A stretch of DNA of 64,000 nucleotides from Pantoea vagans (GCF_004792415.1 NZ_CP038854.1:495693-559692), one strand, 5' to 3'; numbered from the stretch's first letter, positions 42,826 to 53,100 are shown. The notes: generated by a model not told the origin, from the letters alone. Numbers and translations are program-made.

Positions 42826-43677
42826 TATCGCGTTCAGCTTTTCCATGACCTCATCTGACAGGTGCAGGCTGCCACTGGCCAGATTCTCTTTGAGGTGTTC
42901 CGGTGAGGAGGTGCCGGGAATCAACAGAATATTGGGCGAGCGCCTCAGCAGCCATGCCAGCGCGACCTGCATCGGCGTCGCATTCAGGGACGCAGCAACG
43001 TCATTAAGCTGATCCGACTGTAATGGAGAGAACCCGCCCAGCGGGAAAAACGGCACGTAAGCGATGCCCTGCTGCGCCAGCTGATCCACCAGCTCATCAT
43101 CCTGTCGATGCGCAAGGTTATACATATTCTGCACGCAGACAATGGGCGTCATCGCCTGGGCTTCAGCGATCTGCGTGGTGGTGACGTTGCTCAGGCCAAT
43201 ATGCCGAATCAGCCCCCGCGCCTGTAATGACAGCAGCGCCTCGAGCTGGGGTGCCAGAGAGCCCTCTTTGGGCTTCGCCGGATGCAGCATACTGCGCAGG
43301 TTCACCACTTCAATCACGTCCAGCCCCAGATTGCGCAGATTATCTTCCACCGCCTGAGTCAGCGCTTCAGGTTCCATCGCCGCCAGCCAGCCGCCTTTTG
43401 CATCGCGGCGGGCACCCACTTTTGTCACAATTATCAGATCCTGTGGATAAGGATGGAGCGCCTTTTTGATTAACTGATTGGTTTCGTGCGGGCCATAAAA
43501 GTCGCTGGTGTCGATATGATTGACGCCAGCCGCGATGGCGTCGCGCAAAACCTGAATTGCCCGGGCTTCATCTTTTACCGGCCCGAACACACCTGGCCCG
43601 GCCAGTTGCATTGCGCCGTAGCCGAGACGGTTAACTTCACGATCGCCTAACGGATAAGTCATGGTGATATCTGACAT
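42823..43677 (-). CDS. ydbC: Aldo/keto reductase, YdbC type
   Basis: A 284-residue AKR very similar to E. coli YdbC: NRLGYGAMQLAGPGVFGP, HIDTSDFYGPH (catalytic Asp and Tyr), LIIVTKVGARR (Lys), GLSNVT, AYVPFFPLGGF and LIPGTSS near the NADPH site. As in YdbC the usual catalytic His position is Asn (VVNLR). CAGGAGG precedes the ATG. Divergent from a LysR gene that may regulate it. YdbC-like enzymes reduce pyridoxal-type aldehydes. Confidence 0.92.
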   Translation of the reverse strand: MSDITMTYPLGDREVNRLGYGAMQLAGPGVFGPVKDEARAIQVLRDAIAAGVNHIDTSDFYGPHETNQLIKKALHPYPQDLIIVTKVGARRDAKGGWLAAMEPEALTQAVEDNLRNLGLDVIEVVNLRSMLHPAKPKEGSLAPQLEALLSLQARGLIRHIGLSNVTTTQIAEAQAMTPIVCVQNMYNLAHRQDDELVDQLAQQGIAYVPFFPLGGFSPLQSDQLNDVAASLNATPMQVALAWLLRRSPNILLIPGTSSPEHLKENLASGSLHLSDEVMEKLNAI

Positions 43678-43772
43678 GAAAACCTCCTGCGTGAATGTAG
43701 ATCAATTGTAACGGTGATTCAGCTGTGCAACTATCCGGTGAAATCAGGACAGACTGTACGGGGTGATGCACA

Positions 43773-44702
43773 ATGGCGATCGATATGGCGCTGCTGGATG
43801 CTGTCGTGGCAGTGGCGAAATCCGGAGGATTCCGGGAAGCCGCGCGTATTACAGGCAGCAACGCGTCACGCCTGAGCGATGCGGTGCGGCGGGCAGAACA
43901 GCAACTGGGTATCCGACTGTTTCACCGGACGACACGCACGGTAGTACTGACTGAAGCGGGCAGGGCACTGATGGAACGTCTGTTGCCCGCCATGAATGAA
44001 GTTAATGCCGCGCTGGATGCGGTGAATCGCTATCGCAACACGCCTGGCGGCACGCTAAGGCTGAATGTCCCGGTCAGTGCCACCCGGCTGGTATTGCCCG
44101 GGCTGGTGCCGGAATTTCTGCGGCGTTATCCTGATATCCGGCTGGAAATCGTGGCTGAGAGCAGCGTGCAGGATGTCTTTCGTGACGGCTGCGACGCCGG
44201 AATTCGGTATGATGAGCGGCTGGAGCAGGATATGGTGGCGATGCCCATTGGCCCCCGGCAGCAGCGGTTCGCGCTGGCCGCGTCTCCGGCTTATCTTGCG
44301 GAATATGGCCGACCCGATCACCCGCGCGATCTGATCCATCATCGCTGTCTGCGTGGCCGTTATGCCAGCGGCATCATGGCTGACTGGACATTCTGCTGCG
44401 ACGGAGAAGAGATCAGCGTTGAAACCCGCGGGCCGCTGGTGGTGACCGTCGGCGGGGCAATGGATCTGGCTGTAGAGGCCGCGATTGCCGGAAGCGGGGT
44501 GATCTATCTGTTTGATGAGTGGCTCAGACCGGCCCTGGACAGCGGCCAGCTGGAACCGCTGCTGCAACCCTGGTGGCTGACCTTTTCCGGCCCGTTGCTT
44601 TACTACAACGATCGCCGTCTGATTCCGGCTCCGCTTCAGGCTTTTATCGATTTTGTGCGCGAAACAAACGCGCGCGAAAAACCTGTCAGCTATACCAGCT
44701 GA
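43773..44702 (+). CDS. LysR family transcriptional regulator
   Basis: A 309-residue LysR protein with N-terminal HTH (LLDAVVAVAKSGGFREAARITG, ASRLSDAVRRAEQQLGIRLFHR) and effector domain (LRLNVPVSATRLVLPGLVPEFLRRYPDIRLE). Divergent from the YdbC-type reductase by 95 bases, so likely its regulator. Its last 17 bases overlap the end of lhr. Confidence 0.92.
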   Translation: MAIDMALLDAVVAVAKSGGFREAARITGSNASRLSDAVRRAEQQLGIRLFHRTTRTVVLTEAGRALMERLLPAMNEVNAALDAVNRYRNTPGGTLRLNVPVSATRLVLPGLVPEFLRRYPDIRLEIVAESSVQDVFRDGCDAGIRYDERLEQDMVAMPIGPRQQRFALAASPAYLAEYGRPDHPRDLIHHRCLRGRYASGIMADWTFCCDGEEISVETRGPLVVTVGGAMDLAVEAAIAGSGVIYLFDEWLRPALDSGQLEPLLQPWWLTFSGPLLYYNDRRLIPAPLQAFIDFVRETNAREKPVSYTS

Positions 44703-47700
44703 ATCCCTGCGGTACCCGTGAAAAACCGGCGTGTCGCAACGCATTAAGCAGCGGTGACTGCGACACCGTTTCACCATCTACCGTCTCCAGCGTAAAACTC
44801 GCGGGCTTTTCACGTTTCAGCGCCACACCCAGCGACGCGACTGCGGTCTCAAGTTGTGCGAGGTCGTCGCTGAACGTCAGCAACTCTTTGCCTCCCGGCG
44901 TCAGAAAGAGCATCAGCATGCCGCCTGCAATCACGATCCGCGCGCCCTGACGACGCGTCGGGCGTATGCCGCTGGCATGAACCGGCCAGCTCAGCATCGC
45001 GCCAAACGGATTCGCGGGATCGAGTGCAGCCAGCGTCACTGCCTCCGTGACATCGGTCGGCGCTTCGGCCAGCGCCCGCAGCTGCTCAATGGTCTGATGG
45101 TCAGCAAACTGCGCACCGCCGGACCCGGCGACAAACTGTCCGCGCAGCAGTCGCCCGGCATCTTCCATGCTGCGCAGTACAGACTGTAACGCCGGAAATC
45201 CACCGGGGATCTGCTCTGAAACTGCACTGCCTCGCGTGATCACCCCATAACGGTCGAGCAGATTTTCTGCCAGCGAAAGAGCCAGTCGGGCAGGCGCAAT
45301 CTCCTGCCGGTTAATCTGTGACCAGCGCCCGGCCAGCGTGTTGACCGCTGGACGGCGTGCGGGCAATGCGCCAGGCGTAAAGCGCTGTCCAAAGCGGGTG
45401 CGCAGAGTGCGTGCCGGACGTGAACGGGTCACGCCTGGCGTGGTCAGCAGCCCACGTACCGCAATCCAGCTATCCGCCGTGACATAGCCCCGCCACACCA
45501 GTTGCCACAGGGCGTCATAGATGTCGGTGGGTTGTGTCTCTGACTGCTCCATCTGCGCCATAATCTCATGAACAAACCACGCGCCACCGCGGCTCAGTGC
45601 GTCAAGTGTCGCCTGCTGGATTGGTGTAAGAGGGGGTGTCGCGTCAGTCTCCGGCAGCGTCTCAGCGGCGAATTCTGCCAGGTGAAGCGAGATCAGACCA
45701 TCATTCTGTCCCAGCGCTTTATGTCCGCACCAGATCACCTCGCCACTGGCTAACAGTTCATCGAGCATCGCAGGCTGATAGTCGGCTATCCTGGCGCGCA
45801 GGATTTGTGATTCCCAAAGCGAGGCGGGTAACGGCACACCCGCCAGTTGCTCTATCACCCGCAGCAGCCCGCTGACACCCTGATGCGCGTGGTTAAGCAG
45901 GCCGTGCCGCGCCAGCAGCATGCTGACCCAGGCGGCGGGTGAAACCGGCCGGGTTGCTTCGCGTGCTGATTGCAGTGAACGTAAGCGCAAGCGTTTGAAG
46001 ATCTCTGAGGAAACCCACTCCGTTTCCGATGTGTCGGCTGCCGCACCTGTGTTCAGCAGACTGCCCTGTTGATTCAGGGATAGCAGCACCGCATTCACGA
46101 CCGCCACGCCCAGACCGAAATGGGTCGCCAGCTGTCTGGCGGTGAACAGCGCATGGGTGCGGGCGTAGCGGTTCACCAGATCGCGTAGTGGATCGGTCTG
46201 CGGCTCCAGAAAGGTGTCGGGCAGATCGTCAGGCAGTTCAGTGCCCAGCGCATCGCGCAGGCGAGACGCGTCTTCAACAACTGCCAAACGCTCTTCACCC
46301 GCGAGCATCACCGGAATTATTCGCCGGGCAGCAGAAAACAGCGCGACGGCTTCTGCGATTTGCTGGTCATTGCCACTGAACCGCGCCGAAATACCGGCAA
46401 CGGAGAGCGGGCCGAGGTCACGCAGCAGATCGATGATGCCTTCGGCGTGTTGTGCCTGATAGCGGGAATCAATGCGCTGCAGTTCCTGTACGACCTGCTC
46501 AACGACGTCAGGTGCCAGCAAATCACGCTTGCTGGTCTGGCCGAGCAGTTCACCCAGCAGATTGCTGTCGAGCGCCAGCAAAGAGGCACGTCGTTCGGCC
46601 TTTGGGGCATCGTTGGCGTAGATAAATTCTGCAACATAGCCAAACAACAGCGGGGCGGCGAAAGGCGAGGGCTGTTCGGTCGTCACCTCGACCAGCTTTA
46701 CGTTTCCCTGTGCCAGTTGTTCCATCAGCTGGTGCAGGGCGGGCAGATCGTAGACATCCTGCAGGCATTCGCGTGCGGTTTCGATCAGGATGGGGAAATC
46801 ATCATACTGCCGCGCGACGTCAAGCAACTGACCAGCGCGCAGCCGCTGCTGCCAGAGTGGTAAGCGCTTACCTGGATTGCGCCTCGGCAGCAGCAGCGCG
46901 CGTGAGGCACATTCCCGGAAGCGGGCTGCGAACAGTGCCGATTGCCCGACACTCTCCGTAACATCCTGAGTGAGCTGGTCGGCGTCGAACATAAACAGGT
47001 CAGCGTCGGGAAGATGCCCTTCGCTGGCGGGAAAGCGGGCTACGATGCCGTCATCACTGGCTGCGACGGAAGCATCAATCCCCATGCGGTGCTGGATCCG
47101 GGCAGAAATCGCCAGCGCCCAGGGCGCATTAACCCGTTTTCCCCAAGGTGAGTGCAGGATCACCCGCCAGTCGCCAGTTTCGTCCCGGCAGCGTTCAATC
47201 AGTAACGTGCGATCGTCGGGCAGTACGCCAGTTGCGACACGCTGTTCAGCCAGTAAAGCCAGCAGATTTGTCACGGCACGGGCATCCAGCCCCAGCGCGT
47301 GCAGCTGTTGTTGCGCATCATCCGGTGAAGCACTGTTCAGGTTACGCAGAAACAGGCCGAGACTGGCACCTGAATCGGCAGAACGGCCAACGCCCTCACC
47401 GCGCCAGAACGGCAGACGGGCAGGACGGCCTGGCGCGGGCACCACCAGCACCTGATCGTGCGTGATCTGCTGAATGCGCCACGACGTTGCACCCAGAGTA
47501 ATGATGTCGTTGACCCGCGATTCATAGACCATCTCTTCATCCAGTTCGCCGACCTGACGAGAGCCTGCCTGCTCTTCGCCTTCGGGCAGGATGACGCTGA
47601 ACATGCCGCGATCGGGAATGGTGCCGCCGCTGGTCACGGCCAGATTCTGAGCGCCGGGTCGCGCCGTCAGCAGTCCGCTCTGGCGATCCCACACCAGCTT

Positions 47701-49203
47701 TGGCCGCAGCTGAGCAAAATCATCTGACGGAAACTTACCCGCCAGCATATCAAGTGTGGCATCAAACAGCCGACGCGAGAGAGTGCGGAATGGATCGGCC
47801 CGGCAGACCTGTGCATACCAGTCATCGGCCTGTAGCGGATCCATTGCCACAGCCGCCAGCGTCTGCTGCGCCAGAATATCGAGCGGGTTACGGGGCGGAG
47901 CCAGCGCATCAAGGTGACCCGCCCGCATCGACTGTAATATCACGGCCGAATCCAGCAGATCGCGCCGGGTACGGGGATACAGGATGCCAGTGGAGATGCC
48001 GCCAACCTGATGTCCGGCGCGACCCACACGCTGCAGGGCGCTGGCGACTGACAGCGGAGCGCCCACCTGGATCACCAGATCCACCGGCCCCATATCAATG
48101 CCCAGTTCCAGACTGGAGGTCGCCACCACGCAGCGCAGACTGCCCTGCTTCAGGGCAGCTTCGATCTCACCGCGCTGTTCTTTCGAAACGGAACCGTGGT
48201 GGGAGCGGGCAATCAGATCGTCGGCGCGCTCTTCATCCTGATTTTCAGCAGAGATCTGCTGCGCCAGATAACGTGCATTGAGCCGTGCCGTCAGCTTTTC
48301 TGCCAGACCACGCGAATTCACAAAGACCAGCGTGGCGCGATGGGCCATTACCTGCTGCAGAATGCGCGCCTCGATATGTGGCCAGATCGATCCGCTTGCA
48401 GTGCTCGCTTCACCGGTCAGGTCATCGGCGCTGGCAATATCGGTCATATCCTCAACCGGCACTTCGATCGTCAGGTGCAGCGTGCGATCGGCGGCCGGAT
48501 TTACCACCTGAACCGGCTGACAGCCGCCGAGAAAGGCCGCTACCCGTTCAACCGGTCGCACCGTGGCGGAAAGCCCGATGCGCTGGGCGGGCTGTGGCAG
48601 CAGCGCATCCAGCCGCTCCAGGCTCAGCGCCAGCTGGGAACCGCGCTTTGAACCCGCTACCGCATGCACCTCATCGACAATAACCGTGGTGATGCCCTGA
48701 AGCGTGGTGCGTGCTTTGGAGGTCAGCATCAGAAACAGCGATTCAGGCGTGGTAATCAGGATATCGGGCGGACGGCGCAACAGCCTGGCGCGCTCTGCGG
48801 TGGGGGTATCGCCGGAGCGCATCCCGATATTCAGCGCGATCTCAGGTTCATTCAGCACCTGCCGTTCGGCGTAGACGCCTGCCAGCGGCAGATTCAGGTT
48901 GCGCTGCACGTCGGCTGCCAGCGCTTTGACCGGTGAAATATAGAGAATGCGGGTGGTCGTTTCGCGTGTAGGAGTGGGCTGGTCAGTTCTGACCTGAAAC
49001 AGCGTGTCGATGGCGGTGAGAAAGGCCGCCAGCGTTTTCCCGGAACCGGTAGGCGCAATCACCAGCGCATGCCCTCCGCTGGCAATCGCCTGCCAGGCAG
49101 CCTTCTGCACCGGCGTCGGCGCAGCAAAGGCGGCAGAAAACCAGCGTCGGGTGGCGGGTGAAAACCGGGCTAGGACCGTATCAGATTGGGATTTCGACAT
49201 CAT
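44686..49203 (-). CDS. lhr: Lhr, large helicase-related ATP-dependent helicase
   Basis: A 1505-residue superfamily 2 helicase, the size of E. coli Lhr (about 1538). The N-terminal core has Walker A APTGSGKT, DEVH box, SATVRPVERVA (motif III) and motif VI QRVGRAGHQ. A winged helix and the Lhr core follow, then a long C-terminal extension. Lhr is a 3'-5' ssDNA translocase that unwinds RNA-DNA hybrids in DNA repair. ATG 49203 is chosen over GTG 49209; neither has a strong ribosome site. Reason for plasmid location is unclear. Confidence 0.94.
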   Translation of the reverse strand: MMSKSQSDTVLARFSPATRRWFSAAFAAPTPVQKAAWQAIASGGHALVIAPTGSGKTLAAFLTAIDTLFQVRTDQPTPTRETTTRILYISPVKALAADVQRNLNLPLAGVYAERQVLNEPEIALNIGMRSGDTPTAERARLLRRPPDILITTPESLFLMLTSKARTTLQGITTVIVDEVHAVAGSKRGSQLALSLERLDALLPQPAQRIGLSATVRPVERVAAFLGGCQPVQVVNPAADRTLHLTIEVPVEDMTDIASADDLTGEASTASGSIWPHIEARILQQVMAHRATLVFVNSRGLAEKLTARLNARYLAQQISAENQDEERADDLIARSHHGSVSKEQRGEIEAALKQGSLRCVVATSSLELGIDMGPVDLVIQVGAPLSVASALQRVGRAGHQVGGISTGILYPRTRRDLLDSAVILQSMRAGHLDALAPPRNPLDILAQQTLAAVAMDPLQADDWYAQVCRADPFRTLSRRLFDATLDMLAGKFPSDDFAQLRPKLVWDRQSGLLTARPGAQNLAVTSGGTIPDRGMFSVILPEGEEQAGSRQVGELDEEMVYESRVNDIITLGATSWRIQQITHDQVLVVPAPGRPARLPFWRGEGVGRSADSGASLGLFLRNLNSASPDDAQQQLHALGLDARAVTNLLALLAEQRVATGVLPDDRTLLIERCRDETGDWRVILHSPWGKRVNAPWALAISARIQHRMGIDASVAASDDGIVARFPASEGHLPDADLFMFDADQLTQDVTESVGQSALFAARFRECASRALLLPRRNPGKRLPLWQQRLRAGQLLDVARQYDDFPILIETARECLQDVYDLPALHQLMEQLAQGNVKLVEVTTEQPSPFAAPLLFGYVAEFIYANDAPKAERRASLLALDSNLLGELLGQTSKRDLLAPDVVEQVVQELQRIDSRYQAQHAEGIIDLLRDLGPLSVAGISARFSGNDQQIAEAVALFSAARRIIPVMLAGEERLAVVEDASRLRDALGTELPDDLPDTFLEPQTDPLRDLVNRYARTHALFTARQLATHFGLGVAVVNAVLLSLNQQGSLLNTGAAADTSETEWVSSEIFKRLRLRSLQSAREATRPVSPAAWVSMLLARHGLLNHAHQGVSGLLRVIEQLAGVPLPASLWESQILRARIADYQPAMLDELLASGEVIWCGHKALGQNDGLISLHLAEFAAETLPETDATPPLTPIQQATLDALSRGGAWFVHEIMAQMEQSETQPTDIYDALWQLVWRGYVTADSWIAVRGLLTTPGVTRSRPARTLRTRFGQRFTPGALPARRPAVNTLAGRWSQINRQEIAPARLALSLAENLLDRYGVITRGSAVSEQIPGGFPALQSVLRSMEDAGRLLRGQFVAGSGGAQFADHQTIEQLRALAEAPTDVTEAVTLAALDPANPFGAMLSWPVHASGIRPTRRQGARIVIAGGMLMLFLTPGGKELLTFSDDLAQLETAVASLGVALKREKPASFTLETVDGETVSQSPLLNALRHAGFSRVPQGFSWYS

Positions 49204-49309
49204 ACTCACGGCATCACGCAGAGATTGCGCCTGAAATTAATCCGTTGAGTGTAAGTGAAAATTACCGTTTGTGGATGACGCGGCCGATATCTGGCCGCGC
49301 CAGTGACGT

Positions 49310-50503
49310 TTATGAGCAGGCCGTGCCGGCTAATGCGCGACCTCTGACCGCCAGGAGTGACACCAGCGCCAGCACAATAAGGGTCATGCCATAGAACCAG
49401 GCGGTCTGCGTCAGCCCGATATGGGGGGCGGCAATACCGGCCGCAATCGCGGGCAGGGCAAAGGCGAGATAGCTTTTGATCAAAAAGGCGGAGAACAACC
49501 CGGCCCGTTCATGACTCTCCGCTAACGGCATAATGATCTTCAGCACGCTGGAGAAAATCGATCCAAACCCCTGACCCGCAATGGCGGTGCCGAGATAGAG
49601 CAGGGCCACGCTGTGCAGGGAAAGGCCTGTCAGTGTGACGCTGACACCCGCCATCAGCATCAGCGTACCAATAACCAACGCCCGCGCGGGCGGCAACGGA
49701 CGAAAGAGTAATACGGCTGCCGTTGCACTTAGCATCAGCGTTGCCACAATCGAGCCTCCGATAAACGGCGATGTCAGCCCGGTTGCATTTGCCACCATCG
49801 TGGGCATCAGTGACAGATAAAATCCGCCCAGCATCCATGTCGCGATGTTTACCGGCGTCACCTTCAGTAACGGGCCCAGTGCGCGGCGCGGAATGCTGAC
49901 CTGAGGCCGTAGCGCGGCCAGTACACCCGGCTGAGGTGCAATCGTTTCAGGTATCAGTGGCAGAAGCGCCATCGCGACTATCATCAGCACCATCAGCAGC
50001 GCGTAAATCGTGACCGTAGGAAACGGCGCAAAGCTGACCAGAATGCCACCTGTCAGCGTGCCGAGTGTCATCCCGAGAAACGCGGTGAACGAATTGAGCA
50101 GGGGTCCACGCGTTTTACTGGCGTCAATCAGGCTGGCACCGAAGGTCGGCAGTGCAATACCCGTAGCAAAGCCCTGCACCAGTCGGGCGGCAATCAAGGT
50201 CGGAGCCGAACTGGCCACCATAAAGATCACCAGCGCGACCGTGTTTATCGTCAGGGCCAGCAGCATCAGCGGACGGCGGCCGGTATAGTCCGACACTTTA
50301 CCCACCGTCAGCAGCGCGGCCAGCAACGCGAAAGCATAGGCACCAAAGATCAGCGTCAGCATGGTCGGCGTCAGATGAAACAGGCTGCGATAAAGCGGGT
50401 AGAGCGGCGTTGGCGCGCTGCTGGTGGCTGAGATCAGCGCCGCACCGGTAAAGCTAAAAAGCGTGGTGTGGGTAGCCGCCTGCGGTGTCAGGGTGGGGTT
50501 CAT
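49310..50503 (-). CDS. MFS efflux transporter
   Basis: A 397-residue twelve-span DHA-type permease: SAPTPLYPLYRSLF at the N-terminus, GKVSDYTGRRPLMLLAL between helices 2 and 3, RLVQGFATGIALPTFGASLID in helix 4/5. AAGGTG six bases before ATG 50503 sets the start. A 23-bp palindrome 58 bases upstream matches one upstream of the TetR gene at 54315, so that regulator probably represses it. Drug or metabolite export. Confidence 0.88.
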   Translation of the reverse strand: MNPTLTPQAATHTTLFSFTGAALISATSSAPTPLYPLYRSLFHLTPTMLTLIFGAYAFALLAALLTVGKVSDYTGRRPLMLLALTINTVALVIFMVASSAPTLIAARLVQGFATGIALPTFGASLIDASKTRGPLLNSFTAFLGMTLGTLTGGILVSFAPFPTVTIYALLMVLMIVAMALLPLIPETIAPQPGVLAALRPQVSIPRRALGPLLKVTPVNIATWMLGGFYLSLMPTMVANATGLTSPFIGGSIVATLMLSATAAVLLFRPLPPARALVIGTLMLMAGVSVTLTGLSLHSVALLYLGTAIAGQGFGSIFSSVLKIIMPLAESHERAGLFSAFLIKSYLAFALPAIAAGIAAPHIGLTQTAWFYGMTLIVLALVSLLAVRGRALAGTACS

Positions 50504-50560
50504 GGGAGTCACCTTAATGCAAAGGATTAGCTTTTAATAAGGTATACGGTGATCCTGAGC

Positions 50561-50583
50561 TTAATGCAATATCTTTGCTTTAA
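50561..50583. promoter_or_regulatory. Operator matching the TetR gene at 54.3 kb
   Basis: TTAATGCAA-N5-TTGCTTTAA, identical to the site at 54256-54278 at 20 of 23 positions, placed in the promoter region of the MFS gene. Confidence 0.75.
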
Positions 50584-50594
50584 CGTTTATTGCG

Positions 50595-50789
50595 GTGAAG
50601 ATGAAGACGTTTCTGATAGTTCGCAACGGCGAAAGGCTATTTTGTGGACTACATGGGCTCAATGACAGAAACGAACCTGTTATCAGGATTTCAGCTGCCT
50701 GGCGCTTTACCAAAAGGCATTCATGTACTGACAAACGTACATTGACTTTGGGCTACCGTGAATTTATAGATAAGTTTAAATCGTCATAA
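50595..50789 (+). CDS. Possible small protein (64 residues), unknown
   Basis: Begins MKMKTFLIVRNGERLFCGLHG and ends EFIDKFKSS; no family recognised. Two in-frame ATG codons (50595, 50601) lack a strong ribosome site, though a weak GGTGAAG is present. It lies between the MFS operator and the HEAT-repeat gene on lower-GC DNA. Could be a real small gene or chance. Confidence 0.3.
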   Translation: MKMKTFLIVRNGERLFCGLHGLNDRNEPVIRISAAWRFTKRHSCTDKRTLTLGYREFIDKFKSS

Positions 50790-50812
50790 ATTCATTTTGG
50801 GGAACCAGGCAC

Positions 50813-51820
50813 ATGCTTTTGGAGGAAAGCCTTAAACAGGACGTTAGAGAAGCGATAAAAAAATCACTCACCTTCGATATTTTGTATCAAAGAATAAGAC
50901 CCGACATATCACCCTTCCTGGCGGCAACGTCGAATTTGCCACTAAAAAGCCTTAAGGAGTGGGAAAAATTAATAAGCTGGCAGATTGAATTATCCTTTTA
51001 TGAATCGGGTCATAAACGTACAAGTGATAAGATTCAGCAGGTGGGTTCGCTCAGCTGGCTGGACTTATGTCATGGCGATGGTTTCCGCAGGGAACGCGCT
51101 TTACGGACAATATCAGTTGGTGCACCTGACAGTTTTATATTTGCTTTAGTCGTCAGAAAACTAAATGACTGGGTTCCTCAGGTCAGAGAAGCTGCCCGTG
51201 ACGCACTGCCCGCAATCGCTGCAGCCACTGACCCGGAAATTATTGTCGATGTCTTATTTATTACGCTTCCCCACTGGAGCTCATGGGGAAGAGCAGGGGA
51301 GGAGGAACGTGCGACAATGACAGGCATTATTTCTATGGAGAACGTCACTGCCTCTTTGAAAAAAAGACTTATCTGCGCTTCTTCGGGTCCTGCTGCGACT
51401 GTCTTTACTCAGGCAGGGCGGACGTCATTATTAGATAATTTTCTGTCTGAAATTGCAGAATCCTCCGTTCAACCCTCACTGCGTGCGAAGGCTTATCGTT
51501 GCTTATTCGAAGGCAAAATTGTCTGGTCCGCGGGACTTGAATGGAAGTGGATTGATAAAGCCTTTGGTGTAAGGCGGCGCGTGCCTGTTTTAAAGGAAAG
51601 AACACTAGCCGTTTCCAGCCCATTTATTAAAACTTTAAGGCTGGCAATAGTCGACCGTTCACCCATGGTGAGGCGTGTAGCCGGAGAAATGCTGATTAAA
51701 GAACTAGAAAATATGCAAGACGAAGCCTTTACCATGGCCAATCAGCTTGCATCCGATATATCTGAATCTGTCGCAGAACGAGGAAGATTTGCACTGGCCT
51801 GTTTAGAAAAAGGTAAGTGA
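50813..51820 (+). CDS. HEAT-repeat-like protein of unknown function
   Basis: A 335-residue soluble alpha-helical protein. Repeated helices such as WVPQVREAARDALPAIAAATDP and DRSPMVRRVAGEMLIKELENMQ have the PVR-type pattern of HEAT repeats. No catalytic motif is visible. GGGGA lies eleven bases before the ATG. Codon use is AT-richer than flanking genes, suggesting recent acquisition. Confidence 0.7.
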   Translation: MLLEESLKQDVREAIKKSLTFDILYQRIRPDISPFLAATSNLPLKSLKEWEKLISWQIELSFYESGHKRTSDKIQQVGSLSWLDLCHGDGFRRERALRTISVGAPDSFIFALVVRKLNDWVPQVREAARDALPAIAAATDPEIIVDVLFITLPHWSSWGRAGEEERATMTGIISMENVTASLKKRLICASSGPAATVFTQAGRTSLLDNFLSEIAESSVQPSLRAKAYRCLFEGKIVWSAGLEWKWIDKAFGVRRRVPVLKERTLAVSSPFIKTLRLAIVDRSPMVRRVAGEMLIKELENMQDEAFTMANQLASDISESVAERGRFALACLEKGK

Positions 51821-51987
51821 GGCTTTTATTGAAAAAAGCTCAGCGATCGGATGGTTGAAGTAGCCTTTAGGGTAATTTCTCTACCTGAGGATTTAGGCTA
51901 AATGTCGTGTTTTCATGAACTTTGCGGGTTATTTATCTACAATTCTCTTCCAGGTATCTCAGCAAATAATCATCAGGGAGAAAGACT

Positions 51988-52380
51988 ATGGAGATAGCGG
52001 AAATTGATCATATCCATCTGTATGTAGAAGATATCGAGCAGGCAGAACAATGGTATAGCGAAATTCTGGGCTTTTCCCGCGACGATGCACTGTACTTCTG
52101 GTTTGAGCAGGGCGGGCCACTTGTCATCAGCAATAACAGAGCATCACTTTCCCTTTTCCAGAGAAAATCTCAGCATCCGGGCCATGCAGTGGCTTTCGGG
52201 GTGGCAGCGTCATCCTTTAACGAACTCCTGCCTGTACTCAGCAAGAATAAAATCCCTTTCAGCGTCAGTGATCACGACGTGTCGATGTCAGTCTATTTCA
52301 GCGATCTCAGTGATAATAAGATTGAAGTAACCTCATACGACTACCTTCAGGCGAAGCAGATACTGGAGAGCATTGCTTAA
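51988..52380 (+). CDS. VOC family (glyoxalase/bleomycin resistance-like) protein
   Basis: A 130-residue VOC protein with paired beta-alpha-beta-beta-beta modules: EIDHIHLYVEDIEQAEQWYSEILGF at the start and VYFSDLSDNKIEVTSYDY at the end. The His in DHIHL and Glu in KIEVTSY are probable metal ligands. GGGAGAAAG precedes the ATG. Possibly confers resistance to a small electrophile or antibiotic; substrate unknown. Confidence 0.83.
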   Translation: MEIAEIDHIHLYVEDIEQAEQWYSEILGFSRDDALYFWFEQGGPLVISNNRASLSLFQRKSQHPGHAVAFGVAASSFNELLPVLSKNKIPFSVSDHDVSMSVYFSDLSDNKIEVTSYDYLQAKQILESIA

Positions 52381-52482
52381 TACTCCCGCAGGGCTCCGAC
52401 CGCAGGTGCATGATCATCTGCGGCCCGAAAATATAAGTACTTCCCTCTTCAGCACGCTGCCTGGAGTGCAACTCGCAGGAGC

Positions 52483-53100
52483 TTAGTAAAGCGAGTTCTT
52501 TAATCGCTCTGGCAGCGCTTTGTCGTAGGCATCGCCATCGATTTCCGCAATCTGTTTCAGAATCGAGCCGGTGCTGGGCAGCGACTGCCGCGCAATCTGC
52601 GTTTCAGCGTTCCATAACCCGGAGCGGGTAATCGCCCGGCTGCACTGAAAGAAAACGCTCTCCACGTGGATGCGCAGCACGGTTTTTGGCAGCTGATTAT
52701 TGACAGCAAAGCGTTCAAGCAGCGCCGGGTCGGTGCTGATCGCCGCCGTACCGTTCACGCGTAGCGTCTCGCCAATGCCAGGAATGAGAAAAAGCAGCGC
52801 GACCCGATTGTCCTGCAGAATGTTGCGCAGGCTGTCGATGCGATTATTGCCGCGTCTGTCCGGCAGCAGCAGGGTTTTATCATCTTCAATTTCGATAAAT
52901 CCGGCCGGATCGCCGCGTGGAGAAACATCCAGTCCCTCCGGTCCCGATGTCGCCAGCGCCACAAAAGGCGAGGCGGCTATAAACGGACGATAGGCGGGAT
53001 GAATATGATCGGTCACCTTAGCCACAGAAGGCCGGGCGACAGTGCCATAAAGACGTTCAAGTTCGGTCAGTTCCGTCACTATGCTGCTCTGTTCAGCCAT
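52483..53100 (-). CDS. Pyridoxamine 5'-phosphate oxidase-family FMN-binding protein
   Basis: A 205-residue PPOX-fold flavoprotein of the MSMEG_1061-like group: FIAASPFVALATSGPEGLDVSPRGDPAGF, LLLPDRRGNNRIDSLRNILQDNRVALLFLIPG and the late QCSRAITRSGLW. These form an FMN site; members of the group are uncharacterised oxidoreductases. AGGAAAG precedes the ATG. Confidence 0.85.
   Translation of the reverse strand: MAEQSSIVTELTELERLYGTVARPSVAKVTDHIHPAYRPFIAASPFVALATSGPEGLDVSPRGDPAGFIEIEDDKTLLLPDRRGNNRIDSLRNILQDNRVALLFLIPGIGETLRVNGTAAISTDPALLERFAVNNQLPKTVLRIHVESVFFQCSRAITRSGLWNAETQIARQSLPSTGSILKQIAEIDGDAYDKALPERLKNSLY

Noticed and set aside
47104..47116. GAAATCGCCA inside lhr, similar to parS A/B-boxes
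   Set aside because: Only one imperfect A-box with one B-box inside a conserved coding region; probably chance.
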